Under the pieces are notes generated by a model. It did no database searches, was not told where the DNA came from, and saw only the letters and a program-made list of their open reading frames with translations. A program made the position numbers and the translations under genes. A DNA stretch of 64,000 nt from Leisingera sp. ANG-M1. GTDB taxonomy: Bacteria; Pseudomonadota; Alphaproteobacteria; Rhodobacterales; Rhodobacteraceae. The stretch covers positions 124,001 through 188,000 of the forward strand of contig NZ_JWLC01000005.1 of the NCBI RefSeq assembly GCF_000813745.1, read 5' to 3'. Of this stretch, positions 20,178 to 28,420 are shown one piece after another. Within the stretch, counting starts at the first letter, position 1. Every line of letters starts with the position of its first letter.

Positions 20178-20669
20178 GTGGTTTCATTCATTGCCGCATA
20201 TTTCAAGTTTATGATCAGGGTTGGGCTTTGGCTCTGGGCCAAGCCTCTGATGATAATTTTGCCCGCCGCGGTCGTATGCGCCGTTGCGCTGGAATTCTCC
20301 TGGCTGACAGATGGGGCAGCCTGCGGCCTGTGGCGGCCGCTGCCGGTGCTGCTGCCCGTGATGCTGGTGACAGCGCCTGTCTTTGTCCGGGTGGCGGATC
20401 TGAGCGGCTACAGCCCGGTCAAGCTTCTTCTGATCCTCCTGGCTGTAACCGTCCTGCTGGCTTTTGTCCCGTTGACCCCCGGAGAGAAGGGGGCAGAATT
20501 CAGCAGTTCGAACATTCACAGGACCTGCTTGGAATGGGGTGTGCTTTGGATTGTTTTGGCATGGTGCCTTGCCCTGGCAGGGCTTCAAGCCTTCAGGCTG
20601 GCACGCAAGCTGCGCGATTGGCGCCTAAAAAGCCGGGCAGCCAAGGAAACCCGGGGCGAAGGACCGTGA
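20178..20669 (+). CDS. Small polytopic membrane protein of unknown function
   Basis: I do not recognise this protein. It has about five hydrophobic segments: around ILPAAVVCAVALEF, LPVLLPVMLVTAPVF, LLLILLAVTVLLAF, and LWIVLAWCLALAG, plus the N-terminal VVSFIAAYF. A basic cytosolic tail (RKLRDWRLKSRAAK) follows. The start is unsettled. A GTG at 20178 has AGGGG 5 bases upstream; a TTG at 20118 and an ATG at 20211 are alternatives. Length is about 150-180 residues. It lies between the PAS gene and a small lectin gene on the same strand, without close coupling to either. Confidence 0.55.
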   Translation: MVSFIAAYFKFMIRVGLWLWAKPLMIILPAAVVCAVALEFSWLTDGAACGLWRPLPVLLPVMLVTAPVFVRVADLSGYSPVKLLLILLAVTVLLAFVPLTPGEKGAEFSSSNIHRTCLEWGVLWIVLAWCLALAGLQAFRLARKLRDWRLKSRAAKETRGEGP

Positions 20670-20742
20670 CAGCGTTCAGACCTCTTTCATTCCCGGCTGC
20701 CAGGCTTAATCTGGGACCGGGACAGGACGCTAAGGACTGCGG

Positions 20743-21093
20743 ATGAAAAGACTGCGCAACCCCCGTACGGGGATCCATCAGGGCGACGCTGAAGTGTTCT
20801 CGGATTTCGAGGACGGCGGCGAGATGTGGACCGGCTCCGGCCCGCGCGAGCGGCGCCGGGCGGTGCTTTTTGACGAAGCGTTTGCCTCTCCGCCCGCGGT
20901 GCATGTGTCGGTCTCGCTTTGGGACATGGACACCTCCGCCCCGTTCCGGGCCGAGCTGGTGGCCGAGAACGTGACCTGCGACGGGTTCGAGATTGTTTTC
21001 CGCACCTGGGCAGACAGCCGCGCCGCCCGGCTGCGTGCGTCCTGGCTGGCGATAGGCGAGCTGCCCCATGCGGACGATTGGGACGTGGACTGA
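20743..21093 (+). CDS. H-type lectin domain protein
   Basis: A small protein of 116 residues. The second half matches the H-type lectin fold: RRRAVLFDEAFASPPAVHVS, then LWDMDTSAPFRAELVAENVT, then FRTWADSRAARLRASWLAIG, the pattern typical of the family. H-type lectins bind N-acetylgalactosamine-like sugars in eukaryotic homologs; bacterial members are mostly uncharacterised. There is no signal peptide, so it may be cytoplasmic or exported by an unseen route. The N-terminus (GDAEVFSDFEDGGEMWTG) is a conserved lead-in I recall from other roseobacters. Confidence 0.75.
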   Translation: MKRLRNPRTGIHQGDAEVFSDFEDGGEMWTGSGPRERRRAVLFDEAFASPPAVHVSVSLWDMDTSAPFRAELVAENVTCDGFEIVFRTWADSRAARLRASWLAIGELPHADDWDVD

Positions 21094-21195
21094 CCGGCTG
21101 CATGGGCACCGGTGTCACAAAACCTTAGCTTGCGGGCCGGGCGCGGGCTGTGCATCCATCACGCATTAGCTGTACTGCCCGTGTGAGGTTCCCCT

Positions 21196-21999
21196 ATGGC
21201 CGGCGATCTGGACAATTTTCTGAAGGCAGCCCTGCATATGGCTGAATTGGCACGCCCTGCCGCCCGCGCGGTCTGGGAGCAGCCGGGCAGGGCGGATTTC
21301 AAGAAAGACGGTTCAATGGTGACCCGTGCCGATCTGGAGATCGAGCAGCTGTGGCGGGCCTTCCTGCAGGAGGAATTTCCGGAGCACGGCATTTGGGGCG
21401 AGGAGTTCGGCGGCGATCAGGCGGCTGGGGGCTGGACCTGGGTGCTCGACCCGATTGACGGAACTCGGCACTTCGGCATGGGGTTGCCCGGCTTCTCTTC
21501 CCTGATCAGCTTGTGTCTGGATGGTGTGCCGGTGCTTGGGGTGATGGATCTGCCGCTTGGCGGCGCCTGCTTCAGCGGCATCCGCGGGGGGGAGGCACTG
21601 CTGAATGGCAGGCCGCTGCAGGTATCCGGTGTGGCAAGCCTGGACCGCTGCCAGGCGGCGATTGCCAATCACGATGCTTTCCCCGGTGAAACGGCCCGAA
21701 TTTACGAGGCTCTGCGTGAAGCGGCGCAGGTCAGCGCCTTTGACGCAGGCTCTCCGGCCTATGGGGCTTTGGCGCATGGCAAGCTGGATCTGGCCATCAA
21801 CGGCACCGATCTGGAGGGGTTCGACATCTGCGCGCTGGTGCCGATTGTCGAAGGGGCTGGCGGTGTCATTACCGGCTGGGCGGGTGAGCCGCTGTCGCTG
21901 GCATCCTGCGGCGGTATCATCGCAACGTCTTCGCAAGCCTTGCACGCGGAAGCATTGGATCTGATCGCCAGCGCCGTGCAGCCCGGGACCCTGGTTTAG
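21196..21999 (+). CDS. Inositol monophosphatase-family phosphatase (possibly histidinol phosphatase)
   Basis: A magnesium-dependent phosphatase of 267 residues. The family motifs are in order: GEEFGGD at about 75, DPIDGT at about 90 (metal-binding Asp residues), and a late GFDICALVPIVEGAGG in place of the usual WDxAAG. Inositol-monophosphatase-family enzymes include histidinol phosphatase HisN, and alphaproteobacterial members of this length are often annotated that way. The change of Trp to Phe before the last catalytic Asp does not remove the Asp. Its stop overlaps the convergent MerR-family gene by 4 bases. Confidence 0.8.
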   Translation: MAGDLDNFLKAALHMAELARPAARAVWEQPGRADFKKDGSMVTRADLEIEQLWRAFLQEEFPEHGIWGEEFGGDQAAGGWTWVLDPIDGTRHFGMGLPGFSSLISLCLDGVPVLGVMDLPLGGACFSGIRGGEALLNGRPLQVSGVASLDRCQAAIANHDAFPGETARIYEALREAAQVSAFDAGSPAYGALAHGKLDLAINGTDLEGFDICALVPIVEGAGGVITGWAGEPLSLASCGGIIATSSQALHAEALDLIASAVQPGTLV

Positions 22000-22412
22000 C
22001 CTGTTCTGCTGCGCGCCACGGCGCGGCCGGTGCACAGCTCCAGCATCCGGCGGAACTTGGGGCATTCCAGATGGCTGGGCGCCGGGCAATCGGCCACATG
22101 GCGCAGCGCGTCGCGCAGGGTAGTCAGTTCGCGTATCTGCTCCTCCAGCGCATCGGCCCGGGCGTGCAGCTGATCCCGCGGCAGGTCTGGACGCCCGTCC
22201 TTGCCGAACATACCGGCAATTTCCTGCAGCGAAAAACCGGCTGCCTTGCCCATTGTGATCAGCGCCAGCTGCAGCAGGGTTTCCGGGCCGAACTGCCGCC
22301 TGAGCCCCTTGCGCCCGATTGAGGTGATCAGGCCCAGTTCCTCGTAATACCGCAGGGCAGAGGCCGCGACGCCCGAGCGTTCGGCGACCTCTCCGATGTC
22401 CAATGTCTGCAT
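21996..22412 (-). CDS. MerR-family transcriptional regulator
   Basis: The 138-residue regulator has the MerR N-terminal winged helix (LDIGEVAERSGVAASALRYYEELGLI) and a dimerisation helix (about 78-112). A C-terminal segment with three cysteines follows (DCPAPSHLECPKF, then ELC), resembling the metal or thiol sensing tail of SoxR/CueR/CadR-type proteins but not matching one exactly. I use the ATG at 22412, 6 bases after GAGG; the ATG at 22418 is too close to it. It is divergent from a DUF2938 gene, and a MerR-type promoter with a central dyad lies between them, so it probably controls that gene. Confidence 0.85.
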   Translation of the reverse strand: MQTLDIGEVAERSGVAASALRYYEELGLITSIGRKGLRRQFGPETLLQLALITMGKAAGFSLQEIAGMFGKDGRPDLPRDQLHARADALEEQIRELTTLRDALRHVADCPAPSHLECPKFRRMLELCTGRAVARSRTG

Positions 22413-22489
22413 TTTCATCCTCAAGCTGGCTTTAACCGCAAAGCTGGCACTTCGCGCCCGTACTGGCAAGGTCAGCCGAGCGAATTGGC

Positions 22490-22520
22490 TTGACTTAAAG
22501 CGGACCTGAAGTCGTAGGCC
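22490..22520 (+). promoter_or_regulatory. MerR-type promoter with 19-base spacer and central dyad
   Basis: The -35 TTGACT (22490-22495) and -10-like TAGGCC (22515-22520) are separated by 19 bases, the long spacer that MerR activators correct. The dyad GACTT...AAGTC (22492-22513) is centred in the spacer. It drives the DUF2938 gene at 22565. The -10 match is weak. Confidence 0.6.
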
Positions 22521-22564
22521 TGCCTCAGACGTGATGTTCAACGCAGGGAAAGGTGAAGAATCCC

Positions 22565-23053
22565 ATGGAAAGCAGCCTTATTTTCAACGCATTACTCATC
22601 GGCACAGGGGCAACAATGGTCATGGACCTGGGCACGCTGATCCAGAAGCACCTGCTGTCGCTGCAGACGCTGGACTACGCAATGGCTGGACGCTGGCTGG
22701 GCCACGCTGTTCGGGGGCGTTTCATTCACCGGCCGATCATGGCCAGCGCGCCTGTCCGCGGCGAGCGGCTGATTGGCTGGGCCGCGCATTACTTGACCGG
22801 CGTCCTGTTTGCGACGCTGTTCCTGTCTGCGGCGGGCGCGGGCTGGCTTGAGAACCCCAGCCTATGGCCGGCCCTGGTCTTTGGCATCCTGACGCTGGCA
22901 GCGCCGTTCCTGGTCCTGCAGCCGGGAATGGGCGCAGGCCTGGCAGCGCGGCGGACGCCGGCCCCGAACGCGGCGCGTCTGAAAAGCCTGGCAACGCATC
23001 TCACCTTCGGGGCAGGGCTGTGGCTGTCGGCGCTTTGCCTCACTCTGCTGTAG
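22565..23053 (+). CDS. DUF2938 family integral membrane protein
   Basis: The 162-residue protein has about four hydrophobic segments: FNALLIGTGATMVMDLG, YLTGVLFATLFLSAAG, ALVFGILTLAAPFLVLQPGMG, and LTFGAGLWLSALCLTLL. The MVMDLGTLIQKHL start and GRFIH...GERLIGWAAHYLTG pattern fit DUF2938. Function is unknown. The ATG at 22565 has GGTGAAG upstream; a GTG four codons earlier is less likely. The divergent MerR gene and the MerR-type promoter suggest it responds to a small-molecule or redox signal. Confidence 0.75.
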   Translation: MESSLIFNALLIGTGATMVMDLGTLIQKHLLSLQTLDYAMAGRWLGHAVRGRFIHRPIMASAPVRGERLIGWAAHYLTGVLFATLFLSAAGAGWLENPSLWPALVFGILTLAAPFLVLQPGMGAGLAARRTPAPNAARLKSLATHLTFGAGLWLSALCLTLL

Positions 23054-23094
23054 AGCCGGCTGGCCAAAGTTCCCTCAGCGGAGGGCCAAATCCA

Positions 23095-23121
23095 AAAAGC
23101 CCCGCCAGATGGCGGGGCTTT
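23095..23121. terminator. Bidirectional terminator between DUF2938 gene and prs
   Basis: An 11-base stem, AAAGCCCCGCC / GGCGGGGCTTT, with loop AGAT lies between converging genes. It has A/T tracts on both sides, the longer U run on the minus strand. Confidence 0.85.
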
Positions 23122-23144
23122 CATACATTCTGAAAACAGCCGCC

Positions 23145-24167
23145 TTAGCCGCCGTTGGAGTAGAGGCTCTCGTAGATCGGAACCAGGGTCTTGTCCTCAA
23201 ACAGCGACGACACGCTGGTGCCATGCCAGATGTTCAGGATCGCCTGGGTGAACAGCGGCGCAGTCGGCACGATGCGGATGTTCGGCGCGGCCTTCACTTC
23301 TTCGGTCGGCTGGATCGAATCGGTCAGCACCAGCGATTTCATCACCGAGTTGGTGACCCGCTCCACCGCCGGGCCGCTCATCACGCCGTGGGTGATATAG
23401 GCGTGCACTTCCTTGGCGCCGTTGTCGAGCAGCACCTGGGCGGCCTTGCACAGGGTGCCGGCGGTGTCGCACATGTCGTCGACGATCAGGCAGATCTTGT
23501 CCTTCACATCGCCGATCACGGTCATCTCGGCCACTTCGCCCGGCTTCTCGCGGCGCTTGTCGACGATCGACAGCGGCGCGTTGATGCGCTTGGCCAGCTC
23601 GCGGGCACGGGCCACGCCGCCAACGTCAGGAGAGACCACCATCAGCTCGTCCATCCGGTCCTTGAACTGGTCCTTCACGTCCAGCGCAAAGATCGGCGAG
23701 GCATAAAGGTTGTCCACCGGAATATCGAAGAAACCCTGAATCTGGGCGGCGTGCAGGTCCATGGTCAGAACCCGCTCGATGCCGGCGCCGGTCAGCATAT
23801 TGGCGACCAGTTTCGAGGAAATCGGGGTGCGGGCCTTGGTGCGGCGGTCCTGGCGGGCATAGCCGAAGTAGGGGATCACTGCGGTGATCCGCTGGGCCGA
23901 GGAGCGGCGCAGCGCGTCTGCGATGATCAGCAGCTCCATCAGGTTGTCGTTGGCCGGGTTCGAGGTCGGCTGGATGATGAACATGTCCTCGCCGCGGACA
24001 TTTTCATAGACTTCGACGAAGATCTCGCCGTCATTGAACCGCTCGACGCGGGCGTCCACCAGCCCCTGATCAACACCGCGGTGCATGCTCATGCGGCGGG
24101 CGATGGCTTGGGCAAGAGGGAGGTTGGCGTTCCCAGCAATAAGCTTGGGTTCGTTCAAGGTCGGCAT
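23145..24167 (-). CDS. prs: Ribose-phosphate pyrophosphokinase (PRPP synthetase)
   Basis: This enzyme makes PRPP from ribose 5-phosphate and ATP, feeding purine, pyrimidine, histidine and tryptophan synthesis. The 340-residue protein has the class I signatures: [11 protein letters not shown] near the N-terminus, the ATP-binding [18 protein letters not shown], the [18 protein letters not shown] motif, and the PRPP-binding loop [13 protein letters not shown]. It is slightly longer than the typical 310-320 residues because of the usual alphaproteobacterial insertions. It is a single-gene unit, with its own terminator downstream. Confidence 0.97.
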   Translation of the reverse strand: MPTLNEPKLIAGNANLPLAQAIARRMSMHRGVDQGLVDARVERFNDGEIFVEVYENVRGEDMFIIQPTSNPANDNLMELLIIADALRRSSAQRITAVIPYFGYARQDRRTKARTPISSKLVANMLTGAGIERVLTMDLHAAQIQGFFDIPVDNLYASPIFALDVKDQFKDRMDELMVVSPDVGGVARARELAKRINAPLSIVDKRREKPGEVAEMTVIGDVKDKICLIVDDMCDTAGTLCKAAQVLLDNGAKEVHAYITHGVMSGPAVERVTNSVMKSLVLTDSIQPTEEVKAAPNIRIVPTAPLFTQAILNIWHGTSVSSLFEDKTLVPIYESLYSNGG

Positions 24168-24274
24168 TGGCTGATATCCCCAGGCAGCAATGGCTATGTG
24201 TCAGATTCGTGATATTGAACCCCGCTTAGCATGCACATACCTTCACGCAAAGTTATTAGCGGGAGAAACAACCA

Positions 24275-24877
24275 ATGGCAGCTTTGGACTTCTACTTCTC
24301 AACCTTGTCGCCCTTTACCTATCTGGCCGGCACAAGGCCCTGGGAGATCGCCGCCCGCCATGGCGCCACGGTCAATTGCAAACCGCTGGATATCATCTCG
24401 CTGTTTCCCCGCACCGGCGGCACCCCTCCGGGCGAGCGGCATCCCTCGCGGCAGGAATACCGGCTGATCGAGCTGGAGCGGCAGGCGGCAAAGCTGGACA
24501 TGCCTATCAACCTGAAACCTGCCCATTGGCCCACCAATGCGGCGCCCTCCTCCTATGCCATCATTGCAGCGCAGCGGGCAGGCGGCGGCGATATGGGAGC
24601 GCTGGTGTCTTCGATCCTGCGCGCCTGCTGGGCAGAGGAGAAGAACATCGCCGAGGACAATGTGATCCGCGACTGCCTCAGTGGCGCCGGCTTCGACCCA
24701 GCGCTGGCCGACAGCGGTCTCCTGGCCGGCGCGGAGGCCTATGCGCAAAACCTCGAGGATGCAGTCAGTGCAGGCGTGTTCGGTGCACCGTTCTGGGTAA
24801 CCGCGGATGGGGCGAGGTTCTGGGGCCAGGACCGGCTGGCAGACCTGGAGATACACCTGGCGGGGCAGGCAGAGTGA
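24275..24877 (+). CDS. 2-hydroxychromene-2-carboxylate isomerase family protein (DsbA-like fold)
   Basis: A 200-residue cytosolic protein of the thioredoxin-fold HCCA isomerase group. The family start FYFSTLSPFTYLAG and the late motif GVFGAPFWVTADGARFWGQDRL are present. The Ser-Pro pair at the start stands where DsbA has its Cys residues, so it is not a disulfide oxidase. In aromatic degradation the relatives use glutathione to isomerise 2-hydroxychromene-2-carboxylate; no aromatic pathway genes are near, so the substrate is unclear. An alpha/beta hydrolase overlaps its stop, suggesting joint action. Confidence 0.8.
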   Translation: MAALDFYFSTLSPFTYLAGTRPWEIAARHGATVNCKPLDIISLFPRTGGTPPGERHPSRQEYRLIELERQAAKLDMPINLKPAHWPTNAAPSSYAIIAAQRAGGGDMGALVSSILRACWAEEKNIAEDNVIRDCLSGAGFDPALADSGLLAGAEAYAQNLEDAVSAGVFGAPFWVTADGARFWGQDRLADLEIHLAGQAE

Positions 24878-25674
24878 AGGATCAACCTGCAGGCATATTC
24901 TCCCGCAGCTTCGGCCGCGGCCCCCGCCAGGTTCTGGCAGTGCATTGCTCGCTGGCTCATTCCGGGGCCTGGCGCGGGCTTGCCATGGCGATGGAAGAAG
25001 AGGTCACCCTTACCGGTTTCGACATGCTTAGCCACGGGCGCAGCCCGGATTGGGACGGTAAGGGCAATTACCAGTTGCTGAATGCTGATGCTGGTCTCAG
25101 CTTGCTCGGCGGGCCAGCTGATCTGATCGGCCATTCCTTCGGCGCCACAGTGGCGCTGCGGATGGCGATGGCCAGGCCGCATCTGGTGCGCAGCCTCACT
25201 CTGATTGAACCGGTGCTGTTTGCGGTGGCCGGCGAAGATGACCCGGCGGTACTGGAGGCATTGACTGCGGCAGACGCGCCGGTGGCGGCGGCCCTTGCAG
25301 CTGGTGACATTGCGCTTGCCACCCGGCTGTTCAACCGGATGTGGGGCACCGGCCATCCGAAATGGCCGGACCTTCCCGAACCGGCCCGCGCCGCCATGAT
25401 ACGTGCCATGCCGATTATCCCGGCGACACGCAAAACACTCTATGAGGACGCAAACGGCACGCTTGCCCCGGGCGCATTGGAGCCGGTTGCCATGCCGGTC
25501 CTGCTGCTTGCAGGGCAAAACAGCCCGCCAGTGATGGAGGTGATCGTCAACGGCCTCGCCCGCCGCCTGCCCAAAGCGCAAGCAAGGACAATTGCCGGCG
25601 CCGCCCACATGCTGCCGGTTACGCACCCGGACGAGACGGCAAATCAGATGCGCAGCTTCTGGGCGCAGGCCTGA
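24874..25674 (+). CDS. Alpha/beta hydrolase
   Basis: A soluble alpha/beta hydrolase of 266 residues. The nucleophile elbow is LIGHSFGATVALRMA, the oxyanion-side motif is AVHCSLAHSGAW, and the catalytic His is in GAAHMLPVTHP. It begins with GTG at 24874, overlapping the TGA of the isomerase gene (GTGA), so translation is coupled. The lid region (about 125-190) is predicted helical. The substrate is unknown; the coupling to the isomerase gene suggests the two act on the same compound class. Confidence 0.8.
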   Translation: MKDQPAGIFSRSFGRGPRQVLAVHCSLAHSGAWRGLAMAMEEEVTLTGFDMLSHGRSPDWDGKGNYQLLNADAGLSLLGGPADLIGHSFGATVALRMAMARPHLVRSLTLIEPVLFAVAGEDDPAVLEALTAADAPVAAALAAGDIALATRLFNRMWGTGHPKWPDLPEPARAAMIRAMPIIPATRKTLYEDANGTLAPGALEPVAMPVLLLAGQNSPPVMEVIVNGLARRLPKAQARTIAGAAHMLPVTHPDETANQMRSFWAQA

Positions 25675-25702
25675 CCCGGCGCGCAAGCGCCTGCTTCTTG
25701 CC

Positions 25703-25765
25703 GCTTCTTTCTGGTCTCAAATACCCCCGGGGGAGGCCCGTGAGGGCCGGGGGCAGAGCCCCCTT
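25703..25765 (-). repeat. 3' element copy 1, downstream of threonine aldolase
   Basis: On the minus strand the copy reads a GGGGGC/GCCCCC hairpin and a GGCCC/GGGCC hairpin, then CCCCCGGGGG and the 22-base core (25703-25724). It begins right at the ltaE stop and is oriented with ltaE. See the repeat-family finding. Confidence 0.8.
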
Positions 25766-26806
25766 TCAGCCTTGCAGCAAGGCGAGAAAAGCACGGATGC
25801 GGTCTTCCGGAAGCGACCAGTCGCAGACAAAGCGTGCGGTGACCAGGTCATCTGCCGGCCCGTCCAGGGCCCCGTCCCACAGGTGATAGACGGCGCCTGC
25901 CTCGAACAAGGCCTGATGCTGGGCCCGGGGCAGGGCAGCAAAGAGCATGTTGGCCTGCGGCTCATGGGTAAATTCAGCCCCCGCAGCCCGCAGCCCTTCT
26001 GCAAGCTGCGCCGCCTTGGCATTGGCAGCACGGGCATTGTTCAGCCACAGATCATCGCTCAGATACGCCAGCATCTGTGCCGACAGGTAGCGGTGCTTGG
26101 AGAACAGGTGCGCGCCGCGCTTGCGGCGGTATTCGAATTCCTGCGCGTGTTTGGGATCAAAGAAGATCACCGCCTCGACCCCCAGGCAGCCGTTCTTGGT
26201 GCCGCCGAAAGAGACCGCATCCACGCCGGCCTTCCAGGTCATCTCGGCAGGCGTGCAGCCGAGCGACACCAGCGCATTGGCAAAGCGCGCACCATCCATA
26301 TGTACGGGCAGGCCGTATTCGCGAGCCACAGCGCCAAGCGCCTCCAGCTCCGCAACCGTGTAAACCGTGCCGAGTTCGGTTACCTGAGACAGCGAAACCG
26401 GCCCGCGCTGGGGCCCGTGCACGCCGCGGACCTCTTCGCCTTCGATCGCCGCGCGCAAGGCATCAGGCGTCATCTTGTCCGCATCGGTCACCGGCGTCAG
26501 CTTGGCTCCGCCGGTGAAGAACTCAGGCCCGTTGCACTCGTCCTGGAGGATATGCGCGGGCCGGGTGCAAAAGATGGTTTGCCAGGGCTGCGCCAGCGTC
26601 GACAGGGCAAGCACATTTGCTGCCGTGCCAGTCGCCACCAGATACACCGCCGCCTCCGGCGCTTCAAAGATCTCCCGGATCCGCGCCGTCACCTCCGCCA
26701 TTTCCGCATCCGCGCCATAGCCCATGGCATAGCCCTGGTTGGCCTTGGCCAGTGCGTCCAGGATCTGTTGCGGCACCGGGCCGGAATTGTCAGAGGCGAA
26801 ATGCAT
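25766..26806 (-). CDS. ltaE: Low-specificity L-threonine aldolase
   Basis: A PLP-dependent enzyme (fold type I, 346 residues) that cleaves L-threonine and L-allo-threonine to glycine and acetaldehyde. The N-terminal FASDNSG and the TGTAANVLAL substrate pocket are typical, with HMDGARFANALV and the PLP lysine in SFGGTKNG. The stop is followed at once by a copy of the 3' element. Orientation matches ycgN and ribF upstream, 36 bases away, so it may share a transcript with them. Confidence 0.9.
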   Translation of the reverse strand: MHFASDNSGPVPQQILDALAKANQGYAMGYGADAEMAEVTARIREIFEAPEAAVYLVATGTAANVLALSTLAQPWQTIFCTRPAHILQDECNGPEFFTGGAKLTPVTDADKMTPDALRAAIEGEEVRGVHGPQRGPVSLSQVTELGTVYTVAELEALGAVAREYGLPVHMDGARFANALVSLGCTPAEMTWKAGVDAVSFGGTKNGCLGVEAVIFFDPKHAQEFEYRRKRGAHLFSKHRYLSAQMLAYLSDDLWLNNARAANAKAAQLAEGLRAAGAEFTHEPQANMLFAALPRAQHQALFEAGAVYHLWDGALDGPADDLVTARFVCDWSLPEDRIRAFLALLQG

Positions 26807-26842
26807 GGGGCGCGGGCTCCTTGAAAACCGGGAAAGGAAAAG

Positions 26843-27322
26843 TCAGGTCGGTTCCTCGATGATGTGGTCTTCCCACTCGTCTTCGGAAATCTCGAATTCC
26901 GACACGGTCCAGCCGCGCACCGAAACACCGGCATCATGCACGCTTTCCGGGGTGCCGGTCAGCAGCGGGTGCCACTCGGGCAAAGGCTTGCCCTGCCACA
27001 GCAGCCGGTAGGCGCAGGTCTCAGGCATCCAATAGGCGTGGGTATCCAGGTTGCTGGGCGTCAGCACGATGCATTCGGGGATGAACTGGTGGCGGATCGG
27101 ATACTGGGCACAGCGGCAGGTGCTGTCATCCAGCAGGCGGCAGGCCACCCGGGTCAGAGCGACCTCGCCGGTCTCCTCATCCTCCAGCTTATTCAGGCAG
27201 CATTTGCCGCAGCCGTCGCACAGCGCTTCCCATTCTTTCTGGTTCAGCTCAGCAAGCGGCTTCTTTTCCCAGAACCGCTTGCCCAGGCCCGAGCGGTCAA
27301 TGACGTCCTTCACCGGTTTCAT
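26843..27322 (-). CDS. YcgN-type cysteine cluster protein
   Basis: This 159-residue protein has the YcgN/UPF0260 pattern. Two Cys clusters are visible: CDGCGKCC at about 35-42 and STCRCAQYP at about 67-75, with ECIVLT and ETCAY further on, suggesting a bound metal or iron-sulfur centre. Function is unknown. I use the ATG at 27322, which overlaps the ribF stop by 4 bases (ATGA); the frame is open 11 codons further upstream without family similarity. Coupling with ribF suggests a flavin-related or housekeeping role. Confidence 0.85.
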   Translation of the reverse strand: MKPVKDVIDRSGLGKRFWEKKPLAELNQKEWEALCDGCGKCCLNKLEDEETGEVALTRVACRLLDDSTCRCAQYPIRHQFIPECIVLTPSNLDTHAYWMPETCAYRLLWQGKPLPEWHPLLTGTPESVHDAGVSVRGWTVSEFEISEDEWEDHIIEEPT

Positions 27323-28251
27323 AGCGCTGCCAGGATTTCGCGCGATTTGGCGCAATCGGCATCCATCTGTTCAATCAAGGCATCGAGCCCGTCAAACTTC
27401 AATTCAGGCCGCAGGAAATCCACCAACCCGACCGACAGCGTTGCACCATAGAGATCGCCCGAGAAATCAAACAGGAAGGTCTCGATATTCGGCACCTCGC
27501 CGTCGAACATCGGCCGCACACCGATGGAGGCGGCGCCGAGATGGCTGCCCTCATGCGGCCCGTCCAGCACATCGACCAGCACCGCGTAAACCCCGAACCG
27601 GGGCTGGTGCAGCCCGTCGATCGACATATTGGCGGTCGGAAAGCCCAGCTCCCGCCCGCGCTGCTCGCCGCCGATCACCACGCCTTCGATCCGATGCCAA
27701 TGGCCCAGCATCTCCTTGGCATCTGCCGGGCGGCCTTCGCTCAGCGCATTGCGGATCGCGGTCGAGGAGACCGCATGCTCGGAGTATTCCATCAAGGGCG
27801 CAATGGTGACGCCAAAGCCGTACTCATCACCGAAACGCTGCAGGTCTTCGGCGTTGCCTGCACGGCCCTGGCCAAAGCAGAAGTCGGCGCCGACCACCAC
27901 ATGCGCCAGCCCCAGGCCTTCAGCAATCACATCGCGGGCGAATTCCTCAGGTGTCAGGCTCGACAGCGCCGTGTTGAAATTCAGCTCATACAGCCGCTCC
28001 ACCCCCAGCTTCTCCAGCCGGTGGGCGCGGGTCTCGGCGCGCATCAGCCGGAAAGGCGGGGCATCGGGCGCAAAGTACTCACGCGGGTGCGGCTCAAACG
28101 TCATCACCCCCAGCGGCGCCCCGGGCGCGGCTTTGCGGGCCAGCTCGATCACCGACTGATGGCCCAGATGCACGCCGTCGAAATTGCCGATGGCGACGGT
28201 GGCGCCCCGGTCCTGGTCTTCGACGAATTCATAATCTCTGACGATACGCAT
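27319..28251 (-). CDS. ribF: Bifunctional riboflavin kinase/FAD synthetase
   Basis: This 310-residue enzyme converts riboflavin to FMN and FMN to FAD. The N-terminal adenylyltransferase domain has GNFDGVHLGHQ at about 22-32 and VGADFCFGQGRAGN. The C-terminal flavokinase domain (about 185-310) has GRELGFPTANM with the Thr-Asn of the kinase, GVYAV, and the ETFLFDFSGDLYG motif. It overlaps the start of the ycgN-like gene by 4 bases, and the next upstream gene on this strand is 169 bases away. Confidence 0.96.
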   Translation of the reverse strand: MRIVRDYEFVEDQDRGATVAIGNFDGVHLGHQSVIELARKAAPGAPLGVMTFEPHPREYFAPDAPPFRLMRAETRAHRLEKLGVERLYELNFNTALSSLTPEEFARDVIAEGLGLAHVVVGADFCFGQGRAGNAEDLQRFGDEYGFGVTIAPLMEYSEHAVSSTAIRNALSEGRPADAKEMLGHWHRIEGVVIGGEQRGRELGFPTANMSIDGLHQPRFGVYAVLVDVLDGPHEGSHLGAASIGVRPMFDGEVPNIETFLFDFSGDLYGATLSVGLVDFLRPELKFDGLDALIEQMDADCAKSREILAAL

Positions 28252-28420
28252 GGCGCATGCCTATCGCTATGGCGCGAGCGGTTCAAGCGGCCAGTGGCGC
28301 ACGAGGGAAGAGGCCGGGCATGCGCCTGCCCGCGGGGGGCGCTGCGCGCCTTGTTCCGGGCGGGTGTCACCTTGGGAAATTACAGGTATGCGCCCACCCG
28401 GGTCCTGCAATATCCAGGTT

